Below are positions 53,949 through 62,080 of a stretch of DNA of 64,000 bases, piece by piece. Source of the stretch: Aldehydirespirator sp965248735 (lineage in GTDB: Bacteria > Actinomycetota > Acidimicrobiia > Acidimicrobiales > Aldehydirespiratoraceae); the NCBI GenBank assembly GCA_965248735.1, contig OZ252146.1, positions 2,480,001-2,544,000 on the forward strand, read 5' to 3'. The notes beneath the pieces were generated by a model, which saw only the letters and a program-made list of their open reading frames with translations, was not told the DNA's origin and made no database searches. Position numbers and translations under genes: made by a program. The number at the start of each line of letters is the position of its first letter. Position 1 is the stretch's first letter.

Positions 53949-54710
53949 TCAGGCCCTCCAGTGACCGCGTTCGATCATCACCTTGCGCAGTGCCGCGGGC
54001 CGGTCCGTCATGATGCCGTCGACGCCCATGTCCAGCAGACGGCGCATCTCCGCGGGCTCGTCGATGGTCCACACGTGGACTGCGATGTCGTGGCGGCGGG
54101 CCGCGGCCAGGATCCCCGGCCGCACAAGCGTCAAGCCCTTGGAGCGGACCGGAACCTGGGCCGCGTGGAAGTCCAGGGAGCCCGGGGCCGGAAGGCGGGC
54201 CGACGCGGCCAGCAGTCGGGCGATGCCGCGGGGCCCGGCGCCGACGCACAGCGAGTTCCCGATGCGGTCGCGCACCCGCTGGATGCGGCGGTCCGAGAAC
54301 GAGCCAACGCACACCCGCGCTACCGCGCCGAGGCGCAGGAGCACATCGATGAGGGGTTCGACCGCGGCGTCGCTCTTGGGGTCGAGGTTCACTCTGGTGT
54401 CCGGCAACTCCTCAAGGAGCTCGTCGAGGCGCACGATCGGGTCGGTGCCGGCCACCCGGGCTTGCCGGACCTGGCTCCAGGTCAAGTCGCTGACGACGCC
54501 GCAACTGTCGGTGACCCGGTCCAGGGCGTCGTCGTGGAAGGCGACCGCGACACCGTCGGCGGTGGTGTGAACGTCGGTCTCCACATGGGTGTAGCCGAGG
54601 GACACGGCGTGGCGGAAGGCCCGCAGCGTGTTCTCCGGAAACTCTTCGGCCCCGCCGCGGTGAGCGAAGGCGATGGGCCCGTCCACGTCGAGGTACGGAT
54701 GGCGCGACAC
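53949..54710 (-). CDS. Glycerophosphodiester phosphodiesterase
   Basis: The 253-residue protein has the GDPD core AFAHRGGAEEFPENTLRAF (about 14-32), with catalytic His and Arg-Gly-Gly, then HVETDVHTTADGVAVAFHDD (about 41-60) with the metal Glu/Asp and second His. It ends VWTIDEPAEMRRLLDMGVDG IMTDRP-like, as the family does. It splits glycerophosphodiesters to glycerol-3-phosphate. There is no signal peptide, so it acts in the cytoplasm. GTG 54710 fits; upstream frame sequence is not family-like. Confidence 0.92.
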   Translation of the reverse strand: MSRHPYLDVDGPIAFAHRGGAEEFPENTLRAFRHAVSLGYTHVETDVHTTADGVAVAFHDDALDRVTDSCGVVSDLTWSQVRQARVAGTDPIVRLDELLEELPDTRVNLDPKSDAAVEPLIDVLLRLGAVARVCVGSFSDRRIQRVRDRIGNSLCVGAGPRGIARLLAASARLPAPGSLDFHAAQVPVRSKGLTLVRPGILAAARRHDIAVHVWTIDEPAEMRRLLDMGVDGIMTDRPAALRKVMIERGHWRA

Positions 54711-54834
54711 GCTTGCACCGTAGTGGGCGCGAGAGGGGGTGCACCCGGTCGCCGCGGCTGCCCGCGCTCGGCTCACTCTCAGCCGAAGCGAGCAGTTTTC
54801 CACAGGAATCCGTAGCGGGCGATAGCGTTGGCAT

Positions 54835-56268
54835 ATGCAGCGCCGCACCAAGATCGTGGCCACGATCGGCCCGGCCAGCGAGGACGAGTCCACGCTGCGG
54901 GACATGATCGCGGCGGGCATGGACGTGGCCCGCATCGGCTTGGCCCATGGAACCATCGACGAGGCCATCGAGCGCTCCCGGCGGGTCCGCTGGGCCGCCG
55001 AGCAGGAGGGTCGCCCGGTCGGGATCCTCATTGACCTTCCCGGTCCCAAGGTCCGCGCCGCCAACTTTGGCGAGGCCCCCACAGAGTTCCACGCCGGCAG
55101 TTCCGTGCAACTGGTCGCGGGCCAGGACGCCTCGACGTCCGATGTGATCGAGGTGGACTACGAGGGGCTGCTCGACGATGTGCTGGTGGGCGACACCCTC
55201 GACATGGGCGACGGGCGGGTCGTGCTCGATGTCGTCGACAAGGACGCCCGCGGCATGAAGGCCCTCGTGGCGCACGGCGGCGTGCTGTCTGGCTGTCCCG
55301 GCGTCCACATACCCGCGGACCGGCTCCGGGTGTCCACGCCCACTCCTGAGGACTTCGTAGCTCTCGACGCCTTCGTGGAGCTCGGCGTGGACATGGTGGC
55401 CATCTCGTTCGTGCGCTCCGCCCACGACATCCGCCGCGTCGGGACCGAGCCCCATCCGCGCGGTCCGATGCTGGTGGCCAAGATCGAGACCCGGGCAGCC
55501 GTGCAGAACCTGGCGGGCATCATCGACACCGCCGGAGCGATCATGGTGGCCCGCGGCGACCTCGGGAGCGAGTGCCCCATCGAGGAGCTGCCCCATCTGC
55601 AGAAGCAGATCATCATGCAGTGCATCGCGGGCGGTCGCCCGGTGGTCACCGCCACGCAGATGCTCGAATCTATGGTGTCGCGCCCATCGCCCACCCGGGC
55701 CGAGGTCAGCGACGTGGCCAACGCGGTGTTCGACGGCTCCTCGGCTGTGATGCTCTCGGGCGAGACCGCTATTGGCATCGATCCCGCCAACGTCATTCGC
55801 ACCATGGACCGGATCGCCAAGCGGGCCGACGAAGAATTCGACTACGAGCTGTGGGCTGAGCGCCTGGCCGAGCTGCGCATGACCGACGACACAACCCACG
55901 ACGCGGCCTCGATAACCGACGCCATGACCATGGCGGCGTGGCGGGCGGCGGACGGGCTGGGCATCTCCACCATCCTGGCCATCTCCGGCACCGGCTTCAC
56001 CGTGCGGTCCATGGCCCGCTTCCGGCCCCAGGCTCGCATCATCGGCATGTCGCACAACGAGCGCACCGTGCAGCAGCTCACGATGAGCTGGGGCACCACG
56101 CCGGTGCTGGTGCAGGACCGGGGCTCCAACGACGAGATGGTGCGCCAGGCTGTGGAGGTGGCCCGCGACCGGGACTTCGTTCGCTCCGGCGAGGTCGTGG
56201 CGGTGCTGGCCGGCGCCGACAACCGCTCCCGCAGCGCCAACGTGCTGCGCCTGGAGCGCGTCCCTTAA
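54835..56268 (+). CDS. pyk: Pyruvate kinase, divergent at cation-site residues
   Basis: The 477-residue protein has the PK plan: TKIVATIGPASEDESTLRDM at the start, LVAKIETRAAVQNL with the catalytic Lys, MVARGDLGSE with metal Asp, and RPVVTATQMLESM. The usual RxNxSHG is VARIGLAHGT, so Arg33 is kept but Asn and Ser are Gly35 and Ala37. LIDLPGPKVR has Lys in place of the Glu of K+-requiring enzymes, as in other actinobacteria. The activity is probably PK, but the site changes leave room for another role. The C-terminal domain is present and of normal size. Confidence 0.82.
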   Translation: MQRRTKIVATIGPASEDESTLRDMIAAGMDVARIGLAHGTIDEAIERSRRVRWAAEQEGRPVGILIDLPGPKVRAANFGEAPTEFHAGSSVQLVAGQDASTSDVIEVDYEGLLDDVLVGDTLDMGDGRVVLDVVDKDARGMKALVAHGGVLSGCPGVHIPADRLRVSTPTPEDFVALDAFVELGVDMVAISFVRSAHDIRRVGTEPHPRGPMLVAKIETRAAVQNLAGIIDTAGAIMVARGDLGSECPIEELPHLQKQIIMQCIAGGRPVVTATQMLESMVSRPSPTRAEVSDVANAVFDGSSAVMLSGETAIGIDPANVIRTMDRIAKRADEEFDYELWAERLAELRMTDDTTHDAASITDAMTMAAWRAADGLGISTILAISGTGFTVRSMARFRPQARIIGMSHNERTVQQLTMSWGTTPVLVQDRGSNDEMVRQAVEVARDRDFVRSGEVVAVLAGADNRSRSANVLRLERVP

Positions 56269-56281
56269 GGGAGTTTTCCCT
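56261..56281. terminator. Hairpin between pyk and converging small gene
   Basis: TCCCTTAAGGGA (56261-56272) is a perfect palindrome spanning the pyk stop TAA. AGGGA-gttt-TCCCT (56268-56281) forms an overlapping hairpin with a short T-run. Either could terminate transcription in both directions. Confidence 0.45.
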
Positions 56282-56543
56282 AGGCGCAGTTGGGGTTGGC
56301 GTCGGCGGGGACGGTGACGTCCTGGCCGAACAGTTGGCACGAGCATGTGTCCACGCAGTCCTGAAGATGGGCGCGCTGCAGCCACAGGCTCGCGGCCAGC
56401 GCCCCGATGAGAACGACCAGCACCACGCGCAGCAGGAGCTTGCGGACCACGCGCATCACCAGCACCGCACCGATCGCCAGTACAACCATCGCGCCGAGGA
56501 GGATCTGCTGGAGCGACTCGGCGTCGGCCCAATCACTTATCAC
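56280..56543 (-). CDS. Small two-helix membrane protein with Cys-rich tail
   Basis: The 87-residue product has two hydrophobic stretches (ILLGAMVVLAIGAVLVMRVV and LLLRVVLVVLIGALAASLWL) and a tail with DCVDTCSCQLFG and a final Cys, on the same side of the membrane. Four cysteines could form disulfides or bind metal. No family is known to me. GTG 56543 is the start. It converges on pyk and is divergent from DUF3151. Confidence 0.5.
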   Translation of the reverse strand: MISDWADAESLQQILLGAMVVLAIGAVLVMRVVRKLLLRVVLVVLIGALAASLWLQRAHLQDCVDTCSCQLFGQDVTVPADANPNCA

Positions 56544-56575
56544 CGGCGCGCAGGGTACCTGTAGTCTCGGCGTCG

Positions 56576-57172
56576 ATGAGTGACGCTCCTGTTTCCCTGC
56601 TGTCGCACGGTCCGCCCGAGACGGTTCTGGACCCCGAACCCTCCGACGTGCGCGACGCGCTAGTCGCGGCGGCCGCGAGCGACGACTCCGTTGCCGCGTT
56701 GGGAGCGGTCTGCGAGCGCTGGCCGGGCAGCCTGGATGCCTGGGCCGCCCTCGGCGAGACGCTGGAGTCGAGCGACACGACGCTGGCGCTGGCCTACGCC
56801 GCATTCCGCACCGGCTACCACCGAGGTCTGGACCGCCTGCGCGCCAACCGATGGCGGGGCTCGGGTTACGTCCGTTGGGTCCATCCATCCAACCGCGGGT
56901 TCCTGCGCGCCCTGAGCGGACTGCAGCGCGTCGCCGCCCGTATCGGCGAAGCCGACGAGGCCGAGCGTTGCGGGCTGTTCCTAGTCCAGCTCGACCCCGG
57001 CTGGCCGCCCCCGGACACGGTGGTCAGCCCGGACATCGAGTCGTCCCCGGACACGGTGGTCAGCCCGGACATCGAGTCGTCCCCGGACATCGAGTCGTCC
57101 CCGGACATCGAGTCGTCCCCGGACATCGAGTCGTCCCCGGACATCGAGTCGTCCCCGGACATCGCCCTCTGA
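56576..57172 (+). CDS. DUF3151 family protein with repeat-extended tail
   Basis: The first 145 residues (WPGSLDAWAALGETLESSDT, LAYAAFRTGYHRGLDRLRAN, RWRGSGYVRWVHPSNRGFLR) match DUF3151, a helical, TPR-like actinobacterial family with no known function. The remaining residues are a low-complexity repeat of SPDIES and SPDTVV units not found in the family, made by tandem duplication of 18- and 36-bp DNA. Family members usually end near residue 140. Start ATG 56576. Confidence 0.85.
   Translation: MSDAPVSLLSHGPPETVLDPEPSDVRDALVAAAASDDSVAALGAVCERWPGSLDAWAALGETLESSDTTLALAYAAFRTGYHRGLDRLRANRWRGSGYVRWVHPSNRGFLRALSGLQRVAARIGEADEAERCGLFLVQLDPGWPPPDTVVSPDIESSPDTVVSPDIESSPDIESSPDIESSPDIESSPDIESSPDIAL
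57011..57164 (+). repeat. 36-bp and 18-bp coding tandem repeats at 3' end of DUF3151 gene
   Basis: Two 36-bp units start at 57011 and 57047. Four full 18-bp units CCGGACATCGAGTCGTCC follow at 57083, 57101, 57119 and 57137, plus a partial one. Lengths are multiples of three, so the frame is kept and the stop follows directly. Confidence 0.95.
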
Positions 57173-57193
57173 GCGGGCCGGGTAGGGGAGTCC

Positions 57194-57823
57194 GTGCCCG
57201 CAATCGGGCCGTGCGTGGGCGCGGTGCTGGCAGGCGGGGCCAGCATGAGGATGGGCGCGGACAAGGCGTTCATCGAGATTGACGGCGTGCCCATGGCGGC
57301 CCGTGCCGCGGCGGCCCTGACCGCCGCGGGAGTGGCGGCTGTGCTGGTGGTCGGAGGCGACCAGGCTCGCCTGGGCGAGCTCGGCCTGCTGGCCGTTCCC
57401 GACCGCCATCCCGGAGAGGGGCCACTGGGAGGCGTCATAACCGCCCTCGGCGCCCTCGAGTCGCCCGAATGGTTCGACGGCGCCGCCATCGAGGCGGTCG
57501 TGACGCTGCCCTGTGATGTGATCGAGCCCGACGTCGCCGCGGTGCGCTGCGTGATTGACAGGCTCGGGGACCCTGCCGGCGCGGCGCCCGAGGCCGACCT
57601 GGTGGTCCCGCTCGGATCCGGCGTCCCCCAATGGATGCACGCCGCGTGGCGGCGGCGCTGCCTGCCAACCCTGTCGGAGGCGTTCGCCAGGGGGGTGCGG
57701 GCTCCCAAGGAAGCGGCGCGGCTGCTTCGTGCCGTCGAAGTCGAGATCCCCGGAGCGGGCTGGTTCAGGGACGCGGACCGGCCCGAGGACCTTCCCGGAG
57801 GCGCCAGGGTCGGTCCGGCCTGA
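57194..57823 (+). CDS. mobA: Molybdenum cofactor guanylyltransferase
   Basis: The 209-residue protein has the MobA nucleotide-binding loop LAGGASMRMGADKAF (about 13-27), GEGPLGGVITAL (about 74-85) and a TLPCDV metal motif (about 104-109). It adds GMP to molybdopterin to make the form used by DMSO-reductase-type enzymes. No other moco gene is nearby. Start GTG 57194. It follows DUF3151 by 21 bases and may share its transcript. Confidence 0.88.
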   Translation: MPAIGPCVGAVLAGGASMRMGADKAFIEIDGVPMAARAAAALTAAGVAAVLVVGGDQARLGELGLLAVPDRHPGEGPLGGVITALGALESPEWFDGAAIEAVVTLPCDVIEPDVAAVRCVIDRLGDPAGAAPEADLVVPLGSGVPQWMHAAWRRRCLPTLSEAFARGVRAPKEAARLLRAVEVEIPGAGWFRDADRPEDLPGGARVGPA

Positions 57824-57913
57824 CTGCGGGCGGCCGCGCCGGGGGGCCGGCATCGCCGGAGCGCTCTCTTCGGGACACTACGATTGCGGGGCGCAGTCGA
57901 GCGAGGAGCGCGG

Positions 57914-58255
57914 ATGGAAGGCGCCGACATACCGGAGATCGATGTCGACGAGCTTGATCGTCGCCGGGCTGCCGGCGCCGCGGTCTTCGATGTGCGCGAG
58001 CCCGACGAGTACGAGGAGGTCCGCATACCCGGCGCGGTGCTAGTGCCTCTGGCGTCGGTTCCCGACGCTGTGGAGGAGTTCCGCGCTGCCGCGGCCAGCT
58101 CCGCGGTGTGCGTGGTGTGCGCCGTTGGGGCCAGGAGCGGCCAAGCCGTCGGGTTCCTGCTGGCCCGCGGCGTCGAAGCGGTCAATGTGGCCGGCGGCAC
58201 CAACGCGTGGCACCAGTCGGGCCGACCGGTCGAGACGGGCCCCGCGCCAGCCTGA
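57914..58255 (+). CDS. Single-domain rhodanese-like protein
   Basis: The 113-residue protein has VFDVREPDEYEEVRIPGAVL (about 24-43) and the active loop CAVGARSGQ with the catalytic Cys, followed by GGTNAWHQSGRPVE. This fits a single rhodanese domain able to carry a persulfide. ATG 57914 has AGGAGCGCGG before it. It lies between mobA and rnd. Its sulfur donor or acceptor is unknown. Confidence 0.9.
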   Translation: MEGADIPEIDVDELDRRRAAGAAVFDVREPDEYEEVRIPGAVLVPLASVPDAVEEFRAAAASSAVCVVCAVGARSGQAVGFLLARGVEAVNVAGGTNAWHQSGRPVETGPAPA

Positions 58256-58264
58256 CGGAGGCAG

Positions 58265-59428
58265 TTGGGGAACTACCGATACATCGACTCCGGCGCCGGG
58301 TTGCGCGCCGCGGTGGCTTCGCTGTCCGGCGAGCCCCGGTTCGCCCTCGACACCGAGTTCCACCGGGAGCGCAGCTACTGGCCCGAGGCGGCGCTGATCC
58401 AGATCGCCTGGCCCGGCGACCTTGTGCTGATCGACCCGCTGGCCGTCGATGTCCGGCCGCTTTCGGAGGTCCTCTCCGGAGGCGGCCTGATGGTGGCCCA
58501 CGCCGCTGGCCAGGACCTCGAGGTCCTCGAGCACTCCTGCGGGGCAGTCCCGGCGCGCATCTTCGACACCCAGATCGCGGCTGGCTTCCTCGGCCGGGGC
58601 ACGCCGGCGCTTTCCTCGCTGTACGAGAGCGAGATCGGCTGGAGGCCCCCGAAGGCGGACCGGCTCACCGACTGGCTGGTGCGGCCGCTCAGGACCTCGC
58701 AGCTCGAGTACGCGGCCAGCGACGTGATGCACCTGCTGGAGATCCACGACAGGATGGCGGCACGGCTCGACGAGCTGGGCCGGGTCGACTGGGCCGAGCA
58801 CGAGTTCGCTCTGCTCCTGGAGCGCAGCCGCCGCGCCCAGCGACCTGATGAGGCCTGGACCAGGCTCAAGGAGGTCCAGCACCTGAGGCGACGCGACCTG
58901 CCCGTGGTCCGGTCGGTGGCGATGTGGCGCGAGCTGCGGGCGGCCAGGGTCAACCAGCCCGTTCGCCACGTCCTGTCCGACATGGCTGTCGTCTCCGTCT
59001 CGCGGGCCGCGCCCCGCACGACCGAGGATCTGGCCGCGGTGCGGGGCGTCGGCGAGGGCGTGGCCCGGGGGCGGCTGGGGTCCGCGATCCTTGAGGCCGT
59101 CGCCGACGGGGTCGCCTCAAACTGGCGGCCGCCTCCGGCGCGCCCGGCGCGCTCGGCCCATGCAGAACGCCTCCGTCCCGCGGTGGGCCTGGTGACTTCC
59201 TGGGTGAGCCAGCTGGCCCGCGAGCGCATGATCGAGCCTTCGCTGCTGGCCACCAGGGCCGACATCGAGGCCCTGATCCGCGGCGACCCCGACGCCCGGC
59301 TGTCGCGGGGATGGCGCTCGGAGCTCGTGGGCGAGCCGGTGCGGCGCCTCGTCGAGGGCGAGGCCGCCCTGGCCTTCGACGACGACCAACTCGTGCTCGA
59401 GGAGCGCAGCCGCCGGCCGGTGGCGTGA
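58265..59428 (+). CDS. rnd: Ribonuclease D
   Basis: The 387-residue protein has the DEDDy exonuclease motifs: ALDTEFHRE (about 27-35), AHAAGQDLEVL (about 78-88) and YAASDVMHLLE with Tyr and Asp. HRDC domains follow (MWRELRAARVNQPVRHVLSD, TEDLAAVRGVGEG). It trims tRNA and other RNA 3' ends. The start is TTG 58265 behind GGAGGCAG, nine bases after the rhodanese stop. The last three codons are copied in the tandem array that follows. Confidence 0.92.
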   Translation: MGNYRYIDSGAGLRAAVASLSGEPRFALDTEFHRERSYWPEAALIQIAWPGDLVLIDPLAVDVRPLSEVLSGGGLMVAHAAGQDLEVLEHSCGAVPARIFDTQIAAGFLGRGTPALSSLYESEIGWRPPKADRLTDWLVRPLRTSQLEYAASDVMHLLEIHDRMAARLDELGRVDWAEHEFALLLERSRRAQRPDEAWTRLKEVQHLRRRDLPVVRSVAMWRELRAARVNQPVRHVLSDMAVVSVSRAAPRTTEDLAAVRGVGEGVARGRLGSAILEAVADGVASNWRPPPARPARSAHAERLRPAVGLVTSWVSQLARERMIEPSLLATRADIEALIRGDPDARLSRGWRSELVGEPVRRLVEGEAALAFDDDQLVLEERSRRPVA

Positions 59429-59693
59429 TGCCGGTCACGTGATGCCGGTGAGGATCGGCGGTGGCGTGATGCCGGTCAGGTGATGCCGGTGAGGATCGGC
59501 GGTGGCGTGATGCCGGTCAGGTGATGCCGGTGAGGATCGGCGGTGGCGTGATGCCGGTGAGGATTGGCGGTGGCGTGATGCCGGTCACGTGATGCCGGTG
59601 AGGATTGGCGGTGGCGTGATGCCGGTCACGTGATGCCGGTGAGGATTGGCGGTGGCGTGATGCCGGTCACGTGATGCCGGTGAGGATTGGCGG
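59419..59693. repeat. 41-bp tandem array after rnd, seven units
   Basis: Units begin GGTGGCGTGATGCCGGT at about 59419, 59460, 59501, 59542, 59569, 59610 and 59651. Six are 41 bp and one (59542) has lost 14 bases. Each unit holds the paired TGATGCCGGT. The first unit contains the Val-Ala-stop end of rnd. From 59694 to 59843 I see only a possible -10 box (TACACT near 59801) for the next small gene. Confidence 0.93.
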
Positions 59694-59843
59694 GGTCCTT
59701 CGGAGGCGGTTGCCATGATCGCTCGGAGGCCGTCGGGCGCCCCGCCACGGCCCGCGAGCGGGCGTGTCCCCGTCGCGCCCGTCCGGTACCCCCGTCCGGT
59801 ACACTAGAAGCCCTGCGAAATCGTCAAACCGGGAGTTGGGGCC

Positions 59844-60035
59844 GTGAAGAAGGGTCGACACCGAAGGTATGAGGAAGCCCGCAAGTTCAAGCGCTCGCAG
59901 GCGGACGACCTCCATGAGCTGATCGAGTCGTTCAACGAGCCGGACGACTACGTGAAGCCAGAGCACGCATCCTGGGCCGAGGAGTTCGAACAAGAGGAGC
60001 TCGCCGAGGCGGAGTTCGGGGCCGACGACGACTGA
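59844..60035 (+). CDS. Small charged protein (63 aa)
   Basis: The 63-residue product begins basic (MKKGRHRRYEEARKFKRS) and ends acidic (EEFEQEELAEAEFGADDD), helical and soluble. I recognise no family, but small proteins with such split charge are common in actinobacteria. GTG 59844 follows GGGAGTTGGGG. A promoter-like TACACT lies about 40 bases upstream, and a hairpin follows the stop. Confidence 0.55.
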   Translation: MKKGRHRRYEEARKFKRSQADDLHELIESFNEPDDYVKPEHASWAEEFEQEELAEAEFGADDD

Positions 60036-60045
60036 CGGCACCAGT

Positions 60046-60060
60046 CGGCCGCTCCGGCCG
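60046..60060. terminator. Perfect 6-bp hairpin between converging genes
   Basis: CGGCCG-ctc-CGGCCG at 60046-60060 lies 10 bases after the small gene stop and 4 bases before the converging ClC stop at 60065. It can fold in either transcript. Confidence 0.55.
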
Positions 60061-60064
60061 GGGA

Positions 60065-61750
60065 TCACCCCTTGGTCTCGTCCAAGATCTCCCCGAGCCG
60101 CACGACGTCGTCCTCGGTGACCGTGCCAATGAAGTTGCCGGCGCTGTCGGTCACGGCCAGGACGTCGATGTCCGCGCCCTCCATGGCCACCACGGCGTCG
60201 CGCACGGTCCACGACGGCGAGCCCGCGGGAAGGTCGGTCGTCATCATGGACTCGACCGTGGTGGTCTCCCACTCGTCGCGGCTCACGGTGGATAGCTGGG
60301 ACAGCTGGGCCATCCCCAGATAGGCGCTGCCCGACACGACCGGCACCACCCGCTCGCGCCGGCCGAGAACGTGCATGTACACGAACTCCGAGACGGTGGC
60401 GTCGGGCGGGACCGTCAGCACGTCGGTCGTGAGGATGGAGCTGAGGGGAAGGGTGAAGCGCTGCTCGAGATGGCCCAGACGCTTGGATCGCTGGTACTCG
60501 GCGACCGAGGACGGTCCGCCCACCACCTGGCTGACAGCGGCTGCCACCAGGGCGGGCACCACGAACGCGGCCGCGCCGGTGGACTCGGCCACGAACATCA
60601 CCGCCGCGATGGGCGCTCGATACCCGGCGCCCAGGAAGGCCGCGAGACCCAGCGTGGGGTACAGGCCGTCGGCGCGGGCGTCCAGAGCCACGCCGACGAA
60701 CTGGCCGACGATCACTCCGAGCGTGGCCAGGGGGATGAAGAGCCCGCCGACGCCGTCGCCCAGCACGGTGGCCAGCGTGGCCGCAACCCTGATCCCGAAC
60801 AGCAGCGCGATCAGCTCCAGGGCGTCCTGCTGCACGACCCATTCCATGGCCCTGACGCCGGGTCCGAGACTGAGAACCTCGCCGAAGACGGCGTCGGCGA
60901 GCAGCGCGAGGCCCGCCATGGCCGCGGCGGCCGCGACGGCCCTCCTGGGCCATGAGATGGTGTGGGTGGCGTGCTTGGCCCGGCGCACCAGCCAGGCGAA
61001 CCCCCGACCGCCGAGCCCCGCAGCGATGCCCAGTATCAGCGCTCCAAGCAGGTCTCCGATCTCGACGTCGAGGACCGAGGCGCCGCTGGCGCCGATGCCG
61101 CCCTCGCCCAGGAATGGCACTACCGGCGTGCTGCCGACGAGGAAGACGAACGTCACGTAGCTGGCCGCGGACGCGATCAGCGACGGCAGCAGCGCCTGGG
61201 GGGTCACGTCGTCGCGGTAGGGGGCCTCCATGGCGAAGATCACCCCGGTGGCCGGAGTCTTGAACACGGCGGCCACTCCGGCCGCGGCCCCGGCGGTGAG
61301 CAGCATGCGGGCCTCGTCGCGCCGGAACAAGCGCCCCAGGCGCTCATGGACGAACAGCCCGGTCGAGGATCCGGCGTAGATCGACGGGCCCTCGAGGCCC
61401 ACCGCGCCGCCGCTGCCGATGGTGGCGATCCCAGCGAGCAGCTTGGCCGGCAGGTACCTGATCGGGATGGTGGGCTGGCGCTCGTGGAACGCTCTGGTGT
61501 ACTCGTCGGAGGTGGATCCCGACGTGCCGCCCCCCACCGTTCGCAGCACCAGCTTGGAGGCCGCGATGCCCAGCACGGGGGCTAGCGCCAGCACCGCCAG
61601 GTGCTGGTCCAGGACGCGCTCGAGCACGACCTGCAGGGCCACCGTTTCGAAGGCGGCCACGATCAGGGCCACGATGACGCCGATGGCCGCCGAGGCGATC
61701 AGAAGCCGCGGATTGCGAGCCTCTCTGAAGGTTCTACTGAAGCGCTGCAT
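60065..61750 (-). CDS. ClC-type chloride channel/transporter with CBS domains
   Basis: The 561-residue protein has a ClC membrane domain (about 1-420) and a C-terminal CBS pair (ILTTDVLTVPPDATVSEFVY; MMTTDLPAGSPSWTV). The ion-path motif GSGGAVGLEGPSI keeps the gating Glu, and GDGVGGLFIPLATLG supplies the third motif. At the inner proton-path position, where ClC-ec1 has FVIEEM, it reads FAMEAP, so the proton glutamate (E203) is Ala. This suggests a channel or uncoupled carrier rather than an H+/Cl- antiporter, by analogy. ATG 61750 is near the divergent small gene. Confidence 0.85.
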   Translation of the reverse strand: MQRFSRTFREARNPRLLIASAAIGVIVALIVAAFETVALQVVLERVLDQHLAVLALAPVLGIAASKLVLRTVGGGTSGSTSDEYTRAFHERQPTIPIRYLPAKLLAGIATIGSGGAVGLEGPSIYAGSSTGLFVHERLGRLFRRDEARMLLTAGAAAGVAAVFKTPATGVIFAMEAPYRDDVTPQALLPSLIASAASYVTFVFLVGSTPVVPFLGEGGIGASGASVLDVEIGDLLGALILGIAAGLGGRGFAWLVRRAKHATHTISWPRRAVAAAAAMAGLALLADAVFGEVLSLGPGVRAMEWVVQQDALELIALLFGIRVAATLATVLGDGVGGLFIPLATLGVIVGQFVGVALDARADGLYPTLGLAAFLGAGYRAPIAAVMFVAESTGAAAFVVPALVAAAVSQVVGGPSSVAEYQRSKRLGHLEQRFTLPLSSILTTDVLTVPPDATVSEFVYMHVLGRRERVVPVVSGSAYLGMAQLSQLSTVSRDEWETTTVESMMTTDLPAGSPSWTVRDAVVAMEGADIDVLAVTDSAGNFIGTVTEDDVVRLGEILDETKG

Positions 61751-61760
61751 CCGCTAAGAC

Positions 61761-61982
61761 GTGACTATGATGTCAGACATGGTTGATAAGCTTCATGATA
61801 TTTCAGATCGGTTAGCCGCCATCGCTGAGGAGATCGCGGATCTGGCCCTTGAGAGTCTGCGGGGTTCCATCGAGGCGGGGGCGACCAGGCTGTCGGACGA
61901 GGAGAAGCGCCTCACCCGGGCCCGGCGCTCCGTCGAGAAGGCTGCCTACCTCCTGCGATCCGATCCGCCGTCGCCCGAATGA
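61761..61982 (+). CDS. Small helical protein (about 70 aa)
   Basis: The product (73 residues from GTG 61761; ATG 61767, 61770 or 61785 are possible) is one charged helix: MVDKLHDISDRLAAIAEEIA followed by DLALESLRGSIEAGA. Heptad-like spacing suggests a coiled coil. It starts 11 bases from the ClC start on the opposite strand. No family or function is recognised. Confidence 0.5.
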   Translation: MTMMSDMVDKLHDISDRLAAIAEEIADLALESLRGSIEAGATRLSDEEKRLTRARRSVEKAAYLLRSDPPSPE

Positions 61983-62080
61983 GCCTCGGCTAGCTTGCCG
62001 TGGCCGCGACGCGAACCCTCCGCGGCCGGTGAGATGTTCTCGCACATGAAAGTGCCGCCCGGGTAATCGGCCCCGGCGCG

